Shown: piece by piece, positions 23,001 through 38,400 of the stretch
How the letters are laid out: each line of letters starts with the position of its first letter
How positions within the stretch are numbered: position 1 is the stretch's first letter
Assembly: GCF_954871325.1 (NCBI RefSeq)
Contig: NC_088775.1
Coordinates: 86,963,561 to 87,027,560, forward strand
Reading direction: 5' to 3'
Source of the DNA: Gordionus sp. m RMFG-2023
Lineage: Eukaryota > Nematomorpha > Gordioida > Chordodea > Parachordodidae
Length of the DNA stretch: 64,000 bases
Notes under the pieces: generated by a model
What the model was told of the DNA's origin: nothing
Databases searched by the model: none
What the model saw: only the letters and a program-made list of their open reading frames with translations
Made by a program: the position numbers and the translations under genes

Positions 23001-26000
23001 TAGACTAAGCAGGATATCCATAATAGCTATTAAAACAGGACATTTACTAGAAAATAGACCAAATATTTATCCCAATAGTCAGTTAATAAAAATTATTTTC
23101 TTAAAAATAAATTTATATATTTTTAATTTACCAATTATCTTATTTCTCTGCCAATAGAAAATTTAATTGAATTGGTTTTAAAAGATTATTTATAAATAGA
23201 TAAATTCAATAAAAAATCAAATTTCATAACTAAAAAATAAATTAAGTTTTTTTTACTGAATCAAATTTTTCTTTATAATACATATAGCTAGACATGCAAA
23301 AACTTTTTTCTAAATTTATAGTTGAATTTTCTACAAAAAAAAGAGTAATGTTTTGTATGTAAAAAGATAAATTCTAATTTTTAAAGAGGTTTTGTATGTA
23401 AAAAGAAAAATTCTAATTTTTAAAGAGGCTAAAAATAATTGAGCAAATTTATAAAATTTGGTGGCCCCAAATTGTCTAATTTCGACCCCGTTTTACGGCT
23501 CTGAGTCTGAGTTTGCAATTAAAAATATAGAAGAAAATTATCCACAAATAAGTTTTATTTGAAATATAATGACCCTTGCAAAATATATAGCTGTGAAAAT
23601 TAATTTAATGTCTTCATATTTAATATAAAGGCATTAAATTTTTCACAATTTTTTGCTCTATTTCATCTAAAAAATTTATAACCCCCCCCCCTCCCACCAA
23701 TAAATTTAGGCTATCTCTAGCTTAACCCCCCCCCCCTCTTAAATAATTTGGAGGCAAAAGGCACCAATCCCCTCCCCCATTATGTAGACACTGTTATGAG
23801 TAATTAAAAAAAAATATTGCAAATATTTCATTATGTTGAATAGATATAACAAACAACATTATAAATTCATAACTTTAAAAACATTTGGGGTCTACACTTT
23901 AAAATTCTAATTACTTGGTAAAAAAGAGTTACAACTCATCTTGCTACCACAGTATTTTAATATTAAATTAATTAGATTTAAAATACGTTAGTAAACCTTC
24001 CTGGAATTTCGGTGGTAAGGTTATGCCGCTTTCTTCTTTTAGTTTATTCAAGGCTTCCATATCTGCGCTACTGAGTTTTGAGACCTTTTGTTTCAGATCA
24101 GCTTTCTGTTCTGGGGTAAGCATGCCAATTTTTTCCTGAATAGCTGCCGCATCCGATAATTGTAAGCTTTTCAATTTCTTTAATAAAGCTGTGAATTCTG
24201 GTGATTGTACGATATCTTTAGTCTCTCTTTTACCTTTAGACTTTGCAGCGGCTAAATATAAATATCAAATTATTTCTTTTTTATATTTTTAAACAATTTA
24301 AAAGAATTTTAAGCAAAATTTTTTTAACTATTGAAAATTATGGTTATAAACCCTATATAGTGTTAAATAATAGATTATTTTTAATGTTTAAAGCGTTATA
24401 TTGTAATTGGAATTTTTATATTATGTTTAATTGTGTTTAAAAGAGTTTATTTTTATGATCTGAGGCGATGTTTTACCTTATACAAAATGATCAAATTTAC
24501 TTTTATAGAGTATCTTTTTGATATTAAGAAAAATCGAATATTTATAATAAAAATAAAATATTTGGATAAAAAAAACTTTGATCTATTCTTATCGTTTTCA
24601 ATTTATAAGATCAAGCTCAGCTTAGTTGCAAACTTACCTCAACTTAAGTGCTCTCCCCTCTTGCATCATATACCAAAAACTCCAGCGTGTTATGAATCAT
24701 ATAAATTTTAGACAATAAATCGTTGCCTATTATTATTTTTGGAAAAGAAGGTAATTTAAATTTTAAAGTCGAGTTTTTTTTATGATATAAATTAGATATG
24801 AAATTAAGATCATCTTTGGAATCAGCTGTTTTATATCTTCTCCGCATTAGTGTTGTCGATTTTTAAAAATGGCCCTATTAAGATTTTAACCAAGATAATA
24901 TTATGTAAGCCTCAAGATTTGGCAAATAGGGGTCAAAACCTTTCTGCCACTTATGAGAAAAATCTCCAGGCATATTTAATATTATTTTGACTAAATCGGG
25001 CCGTTCTCACCAATACTACTCCGAATGTTACATCAGTTAAAATTTAGCATCCAATTATAATTATTAATATTGAAATTTATAGAAATTATAACTTAATTTT
25101 TAATAATATTTTCCTTCGAAGAAGTGGGAGGAAAATTAGAAATTTAAAAAAAAACTATGAAATCGAATGTTGAATGATTTTCGAAGGCAATCGAACTATC
25201 TGATTAAATGGGCTAAAAATAGTTACCATGCAATTTGGATTAACAATGTAGAAGCGGAATGCCTAACCTCAGCCAAATAAATAAGATGGCTATTTATTAT
25301 TTCTAGATTAGAACTAAATTGTTAGTGGAACATATTTCTAATAACTTTATGATGATCCAGTAGCCCCTACAACACGGAGAGTGTTGTTCGAAGCAACTAC
25401 TTCTTAAAATTAAACTGAGGGTACTTTTTAAAAAAAAAAATTTATATTAATTTTTTTGTTTTACCACACTCATCCATAACCAATAGATTTCTTGTCTTAT
25501 AAAATTATTTTTATAATATCTAAATTTGTCCAAAAATATTAATCAAAAAAAAATACAAATACTCAATTAATAATTGTACAATAATATAAGAGATGACAAA
25601 TGGACAGACCATATATGAAAAAGACAATGTGGGCTAAATTTTAACGACATAAAGGAAAGCTTTAAAGGGTAGCTTTTAAAGACATAATTAAACTAATAGC
25701 ATATTCCGAGTCCTCAAATTGTATATTCAAAAAAAAGAAAGGATAAAAATACAAAGGGATTAAAATCCAAATTATACTCTAACTGTTGCCGTATAATAAT
25801 ATAAATATTCTCTCAAACCATTAAAAATATGGTTATAAAAAAATAAAGAAATTGTATCTAATAGATACTTTTGAATTGTAGTTTATAGTAATTTGATATT
25901 TTTAAATCAGAAGTGAAGCAATAGCTTTGTTAGTAAGATATATTGAAAATAATGAATGGCCTAAGCCGGTTGAAAGATGAATAGATTTATAATATTTTGA

Positions 26001-29000
26001 GGGTTTGAAGAATTTAAAAAATTCTGAAGATTCCGCCACTTCTACAATGGCTAGTGCTATTGTTTTTAGAATAGAAAAATATTTTTTATTTTATCACTTT
26101 GTGAAACCATTTCGAAGGATATAGGGTTTGCAATAAATAAAATTCAATTGGCGAAAGATTGCCTGATTAATTTGAGAAGTACAATTTAAATTATTATCTT
26201 GTATTATTTTTTAAACCATATTTGTGAATGTTTTTTCACAAGATTTTGTGCAGGGAAAATTTGCCTTTTGATTTTGAAAGTGCTCCACTTCAATGATTAC
26301 AATCCAGAAAAGAGAGGTGTGTATACTTTCATTATTAAATATAATATTTTATTTTATCTATTAAACCAGTTTATGCAGCACTTGATTTGACATTATGCAG
26401 TTAAATGAAAGATTCAATGACGAATCGATTAAATTTTTAATGGCGGAAAAGACATTCGTTAAGGATGATATTGAGGATATCTGTAAATTTTAACCATTTA
26501 AATTCAAGTCAAATTTTTGAAAAAATTTATATTATGGCTAAAACGAAGAATGTAATTATTACACATGACTTTGAGGTTAAAGAATCTAAAGATCTTTCAG
26601 ATTCTGAGAATTGTAAATTTATTTTATTAAAATATTTATATTAATACATCATTTAGCTTCTTCTTCTGTTGGATTATATGATACTTATGATTTACAAAAA
26701 ATTAATTCGCTTATAACACATTGTCGTTTATAACTTAAAAAATTTCTGCTTTACAAAAACTCTTATTCTTGAAAATTTTTTTAAGAAGTTACAAAATTTT
26801 ATCATCAGGTAACTGTGTGACAATCGATTTAACTCATAATTAGTATTTTTTTAAGTTTTCGGAGATTGGCAGCACACTGCTGCCTTTTGATTGTCGTCTG
26901 GTTTTGGGCTAAGCATTTGAGTGAGAGAGAATTTCAAAAATTTTTCCCATAGTCCCTGCCAAATATGAAAACCCTTCGTTTCTTATGAGATGAAACCTGT
27001 CAGGTGATTTAACATCTTTAAAATTTTTAAGCTACTTTAGATTTATTTAATATTTTAATCTGTAAAATATAGTGTATATTTTATTAAATAATTTATATTG
27101 AGAAATATTCTTAATTAAACAAATTGTTAAAAAAAAATTTATGTGTAATACTGGCATACTTTCATCTGGTGGAGACATCTTCCCGGATTTTGCTGCTTTC
27201 ATTTTATCTAATGCTAAAATTTATTTATTATATATTTAATCTATTTCAATATAAGAATATATTTTGAATGTAAGTATTATAGAATGAATTATTCATCAAT
27301 CTTCATTTGTATATTAATTGTATTCTTAAGTAGTGTTGCTAAATTTATCCAATTTTAACCCACTCTAAAATAACTTAGACGAGTTTGGTGAAAAAATTGG
27401 CTAAACATAATTAGGCTTGGCCTATAATCTGCTATTAGTTTTAGCCGTTCGGCCAAGCCTAACTAGGTATCTGGGCTTAAACTAATTAGTCCTGCTAAGA
27501 AACTCGGATAATCGTTCGTCAGATTCTCTTTATATAATAAAAATAAAATAATTATATATAAAAGATAATTTTAATAAATAGGCTTAGGAAAGATTTTCCT
27601 CACTCTTATAATAGTATGTTTGAAGTATAGTTATTATTTATCTCATATAATACTATTATTATAAACTATATTTTCGACCAATCATAACATAAATTTTAAA
27701 AAAAATACTATCAGTAACTTATTTAATTATTTTCTCATTGGATCATTTACTTACATATTTCAGATATAATGTTCAGGAAAAATTTATAGGAAAATTATAC
27801 CTTGATTTTCAATAAATTAACATAGGAATTTTTTAAAAAATAGATCAGGCTAGATTCAGGCCAAAAAAAATTTTTATTCGTTATATTTAATTAAATAAAT
27901 AATTAATCGAGGAAAAATAATTGAAACTTCAACATTTGGAACACCATACTAAGGGTACTTTACGAAATGGTGCTCAATATTTTTTTATGGATTAATTTAT
28001 ATTATTATTTTTGATAAAGGTTTATAATTATAATTTATAAAATATTCATAAGTTTATGAACATTAGGATAGAACACATGAAAACTTCTACAAATCAGAAA
28101 AATAACGTTTGAAGCTAAAATTTTTCCTCAAAATTTTATTTTTAAATTATTAACATGTAAAATACAATATTAAACCTTCTTGGTATTTCGGTGATAAGGT
28201 TATGCCACTTTTTTCTTTTAGTTTATTCAAGGCCTCTAAATCTGCCTTATTGAGTTTTGAGACCTTTGCTTTTAGATCAGCTTTCTGTTCTGGGGTGAGC
28301 ATGGCTATTTTTTTCTGAATAGCCGCCGCATTTGATGCATTTACGCTTTTCAGTTTCATTAATAAAGCTTTGAATTCGGGAGAATGTGCGGAATCATCAA
28401 CTTCTCGTTTACCCATTGACTTCATGGCTAAACGAAAGTGTTAAATTATTACTTTTTACATATTGTGAGAATTTATTACGAAAAATAAAATGTACATTGT
28501 TTAAACATTGAAAATTGACATTTTATACTGATATGCTCTCCTCCAGCGTTACTCATTTAGAATTCAATAATTAAAATTACCTCTAAATTCAATGATGACC
28601 TTCTTATTTTCAATATTATGATTAAATTTTTAAAAATTTCATCCAATGCAATGATATTTCCCCTGAGAGAAGTGGGAGAAAAATTATAAATCTTATAAAA
28701 TGGGCCATATGATTCTAATGAGAATGATTTATGGTTATTCGATGTTATTAAAAAGACTGAAATATATTCCCTGATAGAATTTGGGTTAACAATATAAAGG
28801 CCAAACGCTAAACAGAATTAATAAAATGGCGACTTATATCTGGATCAGAAATAAATTGTCAATAAACATTATTTAAAAATTATCTCGATCAGAGAACTCA
28901 TCTTTAGGTCGAATTTTGACTATTTACATAATCGTGAATGAATGATCGTAGATTTTGAGTTATGCTGCTTTTGAAAAACCTAACTCTGTCCAATTAGTTT

Positions 29001-29391
29001 GCATAGAAATACAACGTATCTTTGAAAAACTATTTTAGAGGTTGCAGAATTGCGTATAGGGTAATTGTGTAAGATTCTATTTAACTCATATTTAGCATAA
29101 TTTTTTTTTAAGATTTTGCTAGCACAATGCTTCTTTTTGAATGTGAATTGTTTGAGTTTTGATCTTATAAAGTTTTTATTTAATAAAATGACCTTATAAT
29201 CTGTCATATTTAAGCCGAAAATTTTCCTTGATAATTTCTATTCTCGAGTTAGAATGAGTTTCGAAAATTTTTTTCCAAAATTCCTACCGAATTTTAAGAC
29301 TCAAATGAAATCTGTCAGGGTATTTCACTGCTCTTAAAATTTCATAGCTACATTAAAAATTTTTTTGCATTATACATCCATAAAATATGGT

Positions 29392-29428
<37 letters not shown>

Positions 29429-32400
29429 TATATTCTTAACAAAAATTTGACATACTTTTATCTGATGAAGGCATTGATTTTGCTGCTCTCATCTTAGATA
29501 ATTCTAAATTTGTTTTATATAACAATTTAATCCAATTGTATACATTTAAGATTATATATATTTTTTATTTAAAGTTTACAAAAATGTATTATAATCATTA
29601 ATCTCGACTCGTATATTAATTGTCAGTGGGTGAAAATAATTTTAAAAAAATATATATTTTTGAGCCCCCGGATATTGGAAAGGCTAGTGAAGCCTCTGTA
29701 TCTTATAGTATAAATAATATTATATCTTTAAAACAATATTCTAATAAATACAATAAATTCTTCCATATTTCAAAATTAATATTAACGAGAAAATTACTAT
29801 CAATTACAAAGTATCTAGTATTATCTGTTTGTATCCTCTAATCAAACATTTTATTATTCTTATAGAATATTCTGAAAACACTTTACAATTTATGAATTAC
29901 GCCTAGTTGTCAGGAAAACAACGTTAAAAAAAAATTAACCAGACTAAATTTGAACCTCGATATTTGGTGTGTTAGATTATATTTTATTGCTGAATAGCTA
30001 TTCGTAATATACAATATTACTGTATCAATAAATTTATTAAAATATTGGGAATATTATTATTTGTCTCAAATACTTTAAAATTTTAGACAACCAGAATAAA
30101 AACATTTGATCTTGCAGCATTTTTAATTTAAACTTATAAAAAAAAATACGTTATTAAACCTTCCTGGTATTTCGGTGATAAGGTTATGCCACTTTTTTCT
30201 TTTAATTCATTCAAGGCTTTCATATCTGCGCTATTGAGTTTTGAGACTTTTGCTTTCAGATCTGCTTTCTGTTCTGGGGTGAGCATGGCTATTTTTTTCT
30301 GAATAGCCGCCGCATTGGATGCATTTACGCTTTTTAGCTTCATTAATAAGGCTTCGAATTCTGGCGAATGTACGGAGTCTTTAACTTCTCTTTTACTCAC
30401 GGACTTTACAGCGGCTGTTATTAAATTATTACTTTCATTTATATATATTTAATGAATTTACGATTAAATAAATGTATGTATGTTTTTTTTTTAAATATTT
30501 ATAATTATTACTATTGATATTGTCTACACCCCAGCATGTTAGAATAGAAATTTTAACCAATATTTAATGTGGATTCCTCATTTAAAATCAACCCAAATAG
30601 TTGTATTCTAAGGCAATTATCTAAGTTTTCTTTAAACTCAAATGAACATCTTTTTTTTTAATATTGTTTTTAAATTGTATTTTATGATTAGATTTTTAAA
30701 AAATACATAGGGCCGTTTTAGAGCCATGGTTATTAAAGATGAATCTGTTAAGAGAGCTAATTCTTAAATTATAGCGAAATGCCCTTATATTATAATATAT
30801 CAATAAGGCATTCGTTTTTTATACTGTAAAATTATGTATTTTTATTAACTCCCCTCCCATTATTAATTTAACACCTATAAATAAAAGGTAATATTAAAAC
30901 TAAAACAATTTATTTTCTTTATCGATCTGTTAAAGCTGCGTAGATGAAACATCTTATCCTATCAAAAAAATGATATTTTACTTAAGAGAAGTGGAAGGAG
31001 AGCCTTGTTAAACGGTTCGCTAACTTAGTATTTTAGTAAGAAAAATATTACATAAATCTCAAGATTTCGCTAAGATGTCCAAACCTTTGAGTCTTCTATG
31101 ATAAAATTCTAAGGTTTGCGTAATATTTTTTGTGAACAAAATATTAAGTTATCCGTTTTTTAAAAATCGGTTTAAATCGAGTCATTAGTAAATTAAGGAA
31201 TTTTATGAAAACGAAGAAACTCTAATGTGGATTATGGAAAGTTGTTTTGACATAGAACGGACTAAAATAAATTGCCAAGGTAAAATAGGTATCCGAACCT
31301 CCGTTTAATTAATAAATTGACCATCTATACTTAAAGATAGTTAGTAGACCCTTCTAAATTTATCTTGTACTCAAAACTTTACATAGGCTGCTGACCATTT
31401 TGGAAATCTTAAAGGAAAATGATCATAAATTATGATTTTTTGACTAATATATTTTTATATTTTTTAGATATCGAATTTTTTTTTTAAAATAACTTATAAC
31501 TATATTCATATTTTGTTTGCCCATAGCAGTGTAGCTAGCTTTGCAAAATTAGTCATAGTTCGAAATTTTTTTTATCACTTAATTTATCTGAAGATATGTC
31601 AGCACAGCGCTGCTTTTTGACTGATCTAGACTATACTCCGACGGCTAATCTCTTAACTTTCAGTACAAACGAGTTTCGAAATTTATTTTTTACATAATCC
31701 CTGCCAAATTGTAAGACTTTTCGTTTTTCATCAAATGAATGTCACTTATCTCGCATCTTTTTAAACTTTTTAACTACTTTAAGTTTTTTTTAAAATTTAT
31801 TTTACATCCACAAAATATAGTAATATAATATGTAAATTTAAGATCTGCTAAAGTAGGCCCAGCCCGTAAAGCGCCAACTCGCGGGCCTAATATTTTTTAA
31901 GAAAATTCGGGCCGGGTCGGGCCTTAGAAATTTTTTAAAATATATCCAAATTTATCAATTTTAAGTTGAATTTTTTATGTAAAATAAAAAATATGTGATT
32001 TTATTTATAGAAAGTAGACCCCAAATAACATATATCGTTTATTTTGTAAATTTATATAAATTTTAAAAAAAATTCGGGTTCGGGCCGGGCCGGGCAAAAC
32101 TTTATAAAAAAATTTTGGGCTGGGCAGGGCTTGAATAAGGCCCGATGCAGATCACTAATGTAAATATTATTCAATTATTTATATTAAAATATATTTTTTA
32201 ATAAGACGAATGTTAAATTATGGACTAGATGTGTAATATCAACATACTTTTATCTGATGAAGACATTTTTCCGGATTTTGCTGCTTTCATCTTAGATAAT
32301 GCTAAATTTGTTTTGTATATTCATTGAATACATTTATTTTAAAAAATGGTTACAAAAATTGTTAATCATTTATCTTCGTAACCGGTAAGATCATATTTTA

Positions 32401-35400
32401 TTTCTAAATGACTAAAATTTCTAAATGCCATAATATTTTTGTATCAATTAATTTATTAAAATATTGGAGGTATTATTTTTATAATAAGGCAGAACATCAT
32501 AATTACAATAGAATAATATTCATATAAAAATTCTTGAGTTTAAAAACATTAAGCTTGGACACTTAAATATCAAGACAATCAGAAAAACATTTGATCTTGC
32601 CTCAGAATTTTAAATTTATATATAATAAAAAATACGTTATTAAACCTTCCTGGAATTTTGGTGATAAGGTTATACCGCTTTTTTCTTTTAGTTTATTCAA
32701 GGCCTCCAAATCTGCGCTATTGAGCTTTGAGACCTTGGCTTTCAGATCAGCTTTCTGTTCTGGGGTGAGCATGGCAATTTTTTTCTGAATAGCCGCCGCA
32801 TTTGATGCATTTACGCTTTTCAGTTTCATTAATAAAGCTTTGAATTCGGGAGAATGTACGGAATCATCAACTTCTCGTTTACCCATTGACTTCATGGCTA
32901 AACGAAAGTGTTAAGTTATTACTTATATTTTTACATAATCAAGAAATTTGATACGAATACAAAAATGTATTAATTGTTTTTTTAAATATTGTAAGTTATT
33001 TATATTGATATTGCCTCCATTCCAACGTGTTATGATATAAATTTTATACTTGTGGATTTCTCATTTAAAATCAACCCAAATAACTGTATTCTGTAGCAAA
33101 CGTTTAAGTTTTCACAAATCCACAATCATCTAAGTTTTCTCTAAACTCAAATAGATAACTAATCATTTAATATAATTTTCTTATTTTAAAAATACTAGCT
33201 TAGATTTAAAGACAAGTGTTTTTACATGTAAATTCCATTTGAAAAATATAGGGCCGTTTAGTAACATATTATATTTTTGCGAGCCATGGTTTATTAAAGA
33301 CGATTTCGTTGAGAAATTAATTATATAGTTAATTGTCCTTAATTATAATATAGTCTCCAAAATGTTCTATGGATTTTATAATGAAAAATTAAGTATATTT
33401 ATTCACTCCACATTACCTAGTCTTAATTTAACACCTATAAATAAAATGTAATATTAAAACTCATAAAAAAAATTACAATTTAATTTCTTTGTCGACCTGT
33501 TTAGAGGAAACATTTTATTCAATCAAAAAAAATGATATTTAACTTGTAAGGAGTGATACACCCCCATAAAATATACCCCTATGTCATTTCTATGCACTTC
33601 CTCCTTGTTTACCATGATTATTGGGGTTGGAGAAAAGGAGAAAAATTTAATTTAACTAGTTACTTTTATAATGTAATAACTAGTTTATTTTCTTTAATGT
33701 AACGGTAAAAAATTTTAATTGTAACTTGTAACTGTAACATTTTTCAGAAACATCTTTTAATAACACTATATTTTTCATATTTTTTTGGATATTAAAGTTG
33801 ATATAGATTATTACAAATATTATTAATTTTTCTATAAATTTTTTTTTTACAAAGACTTAATAATTAAATTGAAAATTTGAAAGTTTATGAAAACAATTCG
33901 ACTCTTTTACATTAAAGGGACTAAAATAAATTGACAATATTATTTGAATTAGCAAGGTTAAATGGGTATCCGAGCCTCTGCTTAATTAATTAATTGGCCA
34001 TCTATACTTAAATAAGAAATAGATCATTAATAGACTCTTTTAAATTTTTCTTGTACTCAAAACTTTACTCCCCGTAGGATGCTTACCATTTGCGAAATTT
34101 TAAAGGAATGTTAATAAATTTTGATTTTTGACTAATTTATTTTTAATTTTTATATACTGATTTTTTTAAAACCTAACTATACTCAACTAGCGTTTGTATA
34201 GCGTAGCTAGCTTTGCAAAACTATAATATAGGTTATATTATTGCATTATCAACTAATTGTGTAACAATTGATTATCAACATATCTATAAATTTTTCTTAT
34301 CACATAATATCTCTGAGATATGGCAGCACAGCGCTTCTCAAATTATTTATATTAAAAATATAATTATCAATAAAACGAATTTTTAAAATTATGAATTAGA
34401 GTAATAGCAACATACTTTTATCTGATGATGGCATTTTTCCGGATTTTGCTGCTTTCAACTTGGATAATTCTGAATTAGTTTTATATATTCATTAAATACA
34501 TTTAAAATCATATATTTTTTTTTAAAAATGGCTACAAAAATTGTTATAAATACCAAATATTTTTGTATCAATTGTTTTATTAAAATATTGTTGGCAAAAC
34601 ATCATAATTACAATTTTATGAAATGTTCATATTTGAAAATTTAAAAGTTTAAAAATATTAGCTTATAACACTTAAAATTTCTAGACAATCAGAGGAACAT
34701 TTGATCTTGCTTATAAAAATACGTTATTAAACCTTCCTGGTATTTCGGTGATAAGGTTATGCCACTTTTTTCTTTTAATTCATTCAAGGCTTTCATATCT
34801 GCGCTATTGAGTTTTGAGACCTTTGCTTTAAGATCTGCTTTCTGTTCTGGGGTGAGCATGGCTATTTTTTTCTGAATATCCGCCGCATTTGATGCATTTA
34901 CGCTTTTCAGCTTCATTAATAAGGCTTCGAATTCTGGCGAATGTACGGAGTCAACTTCTCTTTTACTCATAGACTTTACAGCGGCTAAATGAAAATGTTA
35001 AATTATTAACTTCATTTATACTTATTTAAAGAATTTACGAAAATATTTAAAATTATCATTTTACTATTGATATTGTCTTCACCCTAGCACGTTAGAATAG
35101 ACATTTTAACCAATAATTATTGTGATTTATCACTTAAAATCAACCCAAATAACTGTATTCCGTAAAAAACACTTAAATTTTACCTAAACTCAAATCCTAG
35201 ACAATCATTTAAGTTTTCTATAAACTTAAATAGAGGTCAAATTTTAAATATGGGTTTTAAATTTTATTTCAAGATCTTGTTTCTGATTTTTAAAAATAAT
35301 TAGCTTAGATTTAATGTCAAGTTTTTTAATGTAAAGGGCCAAGGAACATGTTATATTTTTGCGAAGCATGGTTATTAAAGACGTTTCCGTTGAGATAATT

Positions 35401-38400
35401 TATTCACTCCCCATTCCCTAGTCTTAATTTAATACCTATAAATAAAAAGTATTATTAATACTCATTTCGACCTATGATATTTAACTTGAGAGAAGTTGGA
35501 GATAAATTAGAAAATTCATGAAAACGATGAAATTATAAACGAGAATAATCGACCTATGTTCGATTCTATGACATTAAAAGGGTTTTGCCAATATATAATG
35601 GATTAGCAAGGTAAAAATAGGAACGCGAACCTCCCCTTTATCAATAAAATGGTCATCTATACTTAGATGAGGAATAGATCGTTAGTAGATCTAACTTTAT
35701 TATACTTAATTACTAAATTATATCATTAACTAATTGTGTAACAATTGATTCGTTCGAAATTTTTTTATCACCTAATTTCTCTGATATATGGCAGCAAAGC
35801 GCTGCTTTTTAACAAATAGACTTGGTTTGAATCTTTTTTTCCCTTTTCATCAAATGTAATCTGTCAGGGTATCTCACATTATAAAAGTTCTTAACTACTA
35901 TGTTTTTTTTATATGCATTTTACATCCACTAAATTTAGTAATATAAATGAGTATATCTTATTCAATTATTTATATTAAAATATAGTTCTTAGTAAAAACG
36001 AATTTAAAGTTATAAATAATATGTGTTATACGTACCTTTATCTGCTGACATTTTCCCAGATTTTGCTGCTTTCAACTTAGATAATTCTAAATTTGATATA
36101 AATATAAATGCATTTAAAATTATATATTTTTTTTAAAAAAAAGGCAAAATTTTCATTTATCTTTATTCGTATCTAAATTTTATTCTTCAAGTGAAGGAAA
36201 TTTATGAAACTATATACTGGTAAGATCATATTTCATTTCTGATTGGCTAATATTCTAAATGCCAAATATTTTTGTATCAATTAATTTTTTTTAAATATTG
36301 GAGGTATTATTTTTATAATTTGGCAAAACATCATATTTACAATTTTATGAAGTATTCATCAGTGATGTTAGGGCTCCATTCGAGCCGATTTTTAAAAACA
36401 GCTAACTCAATATTTTATACACATGAAGATTTTTGGTCGTAGATGGCCCGAAGATCTAAACATTTAATAGCGAAATCTCGAGGCTTAGGCAATAAGCTTC
36501 TGGCTAAAATATTGAGTTAGCCGTTTCTAAGAACCAGCTCAAAACGAGCCGTTTAATAACACTAGTATTTATATTTCATTAAATATTCATAAGTTTAAAA
36601 AACATTAGGCTTGGAACACTAAAAAATTTCTAGACAATCAGAGAAGAAAAAAAACATTTGATCTTGCCTAAACATTTTTATTTTAAATTTATTAGATATG
36701 GCTATTTAACCTTCCTGGTATTTCGGTGATAAGGTTATGCCACTTTCTTTTCTTAGTTTAGACAAGGCTTTCAAATCTGCGCTATTGAGTTTTGAGACCC
36801 TTGCCTTCAGATCAGCTTTCTGTTCTGGGGTGAGCATGGCAATTTTTTTCTGAATAGCCGCCGCATTCGATGCATTTACGCTTTTCAGTTTCATTAATAA
36901 GGCTTCGAATTCGGGCGAATGTACGGAATCTTTAGTTTCTCTTTTACTCACAGACTTTACACTGCCTAAATGAAAATATTAAATTATGAATTGAATACTG
37001 AAATAAAAATGTAAAATACAAGGATAGTTGGGACACTTTTCGTTCAAGCCTGAATAAATTTAATAATATTTGAACTATTCTCTGTAAATTTTCCAATTTT
37101 TCTAATAAGGCTAATAATTCTGGCGATTGTACCGCGCCTTTTACCTCTCTTTTACTCTTTGATATTTGGGCTGAAAATATTTAAATTACTTCTATTTTAT
37201 TTTAGACATTAAAATAAAGATTTTATTATTAAATCAGTTTTTTTTTTATATAATTTAGGAATTAAATATCTATTATTATTTAATAATGGAAATTGTATAT
37301 ACCCTTTTTGAGTTGCATCTTTTCAAAGTTTTCTTTAAGGGACTTTAAATCCTCGGGAGTCAAGTTACCAGCCTTTTCTTGTAGCATCTTTTTTTGAGCG
37401 GGAGTGAGTTTGGAAATTTTTTCTTGAATCCCCGCCAAATCTGAGGGCTTCATTTCTTTTAGCTTTTTCATCAGAGTCGGATCAAGGGATTTTGAGTCTA
37501 CAATTTGTCTTTTAACTACTATAGGTTTCTTACGTTTTACTTCAACAAATTTATTTTTTTTTAAAAAAATAAAATAATAATAATAATATTTCTTTACAAT
37601 TATCATTGTGAGATTGCAGATATTTGTTTGTATGTAAATACCGAAATTTTTGTCAAAATCTTTAAATTATTACGATAATAAATTATACAATTTATTTGAG
37701 AATCACTAGAGTTGTAAAACGGCTCGTTTTGAGTCAATTTTTTTAAAAACGTCTAACTCAATATTTTATTAGGAAAATTATTATGCAAGCCTTAAGATTT
37801 CGCTCACAGATGGCACGAAGGGTCTTAACATCTATTAACAAAATCTCGAAGCTCAGGCAATATTTTTCTGGCTAAAATATTGGAAAAATATTGAGTTAGC
37901 CTTTTTTGAAACTCGACTCAAATCGAGCCATTTAACAAAACTAAGAATCACAGTTTGTAGCAAAACAAAATTTTATACCTGTCATATCAGGGCCGACTAG
38001 GACTTCTGCAATTGGAATATCAGCTGCTCCCATTCCTTCTTTAGCTTTCGCCTTTCTGATTACATTTGATAATTCTTATAATTTATTTTATTTTTTGATT
38101 AATTTATGATTTAATATATTTTTTTTAAATATTCAATATAAAAATATTAATGAATTGTTTAAGCTCACCCATTAAAATACTTGGCGATGCACCCTGACCA
38201 GTTTGGGCTCTCATTTTAAGAAGTTTGGCTCTTAGCTCTTCCCAATCTTCCGGAGTGAGTCTAGCAGCCCTTCTTCTTAGTGTGGCCTTCTGTTCGGGTG
38301 TTAGCGTAGAAGCTACTTGCTTTAAGGTAGCTATATCTGAATGTTTTAACATTTTCCTTTTGGCCGCCAAAATTATCAATTCTCGAGATATTTTGTCGTC

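Noticed and set aside
21840-23520. Complete hAT element in the A1-B1 intron
   Set aside because: Possible ends are only loosely alike, no target duplication and no transposase fragment that I could recognise.
23682-23736. Poly(C) tracts, and poly(G) at 8489-8498, as special signals
   Set aside because: Simple homopolymer runs without flanking structure.
24243-24847. Overlapping open frames upstream of exon A1
   Set aside because: Intron sequence; composition as in the surrounding AT-rich DNA and no module likeness.
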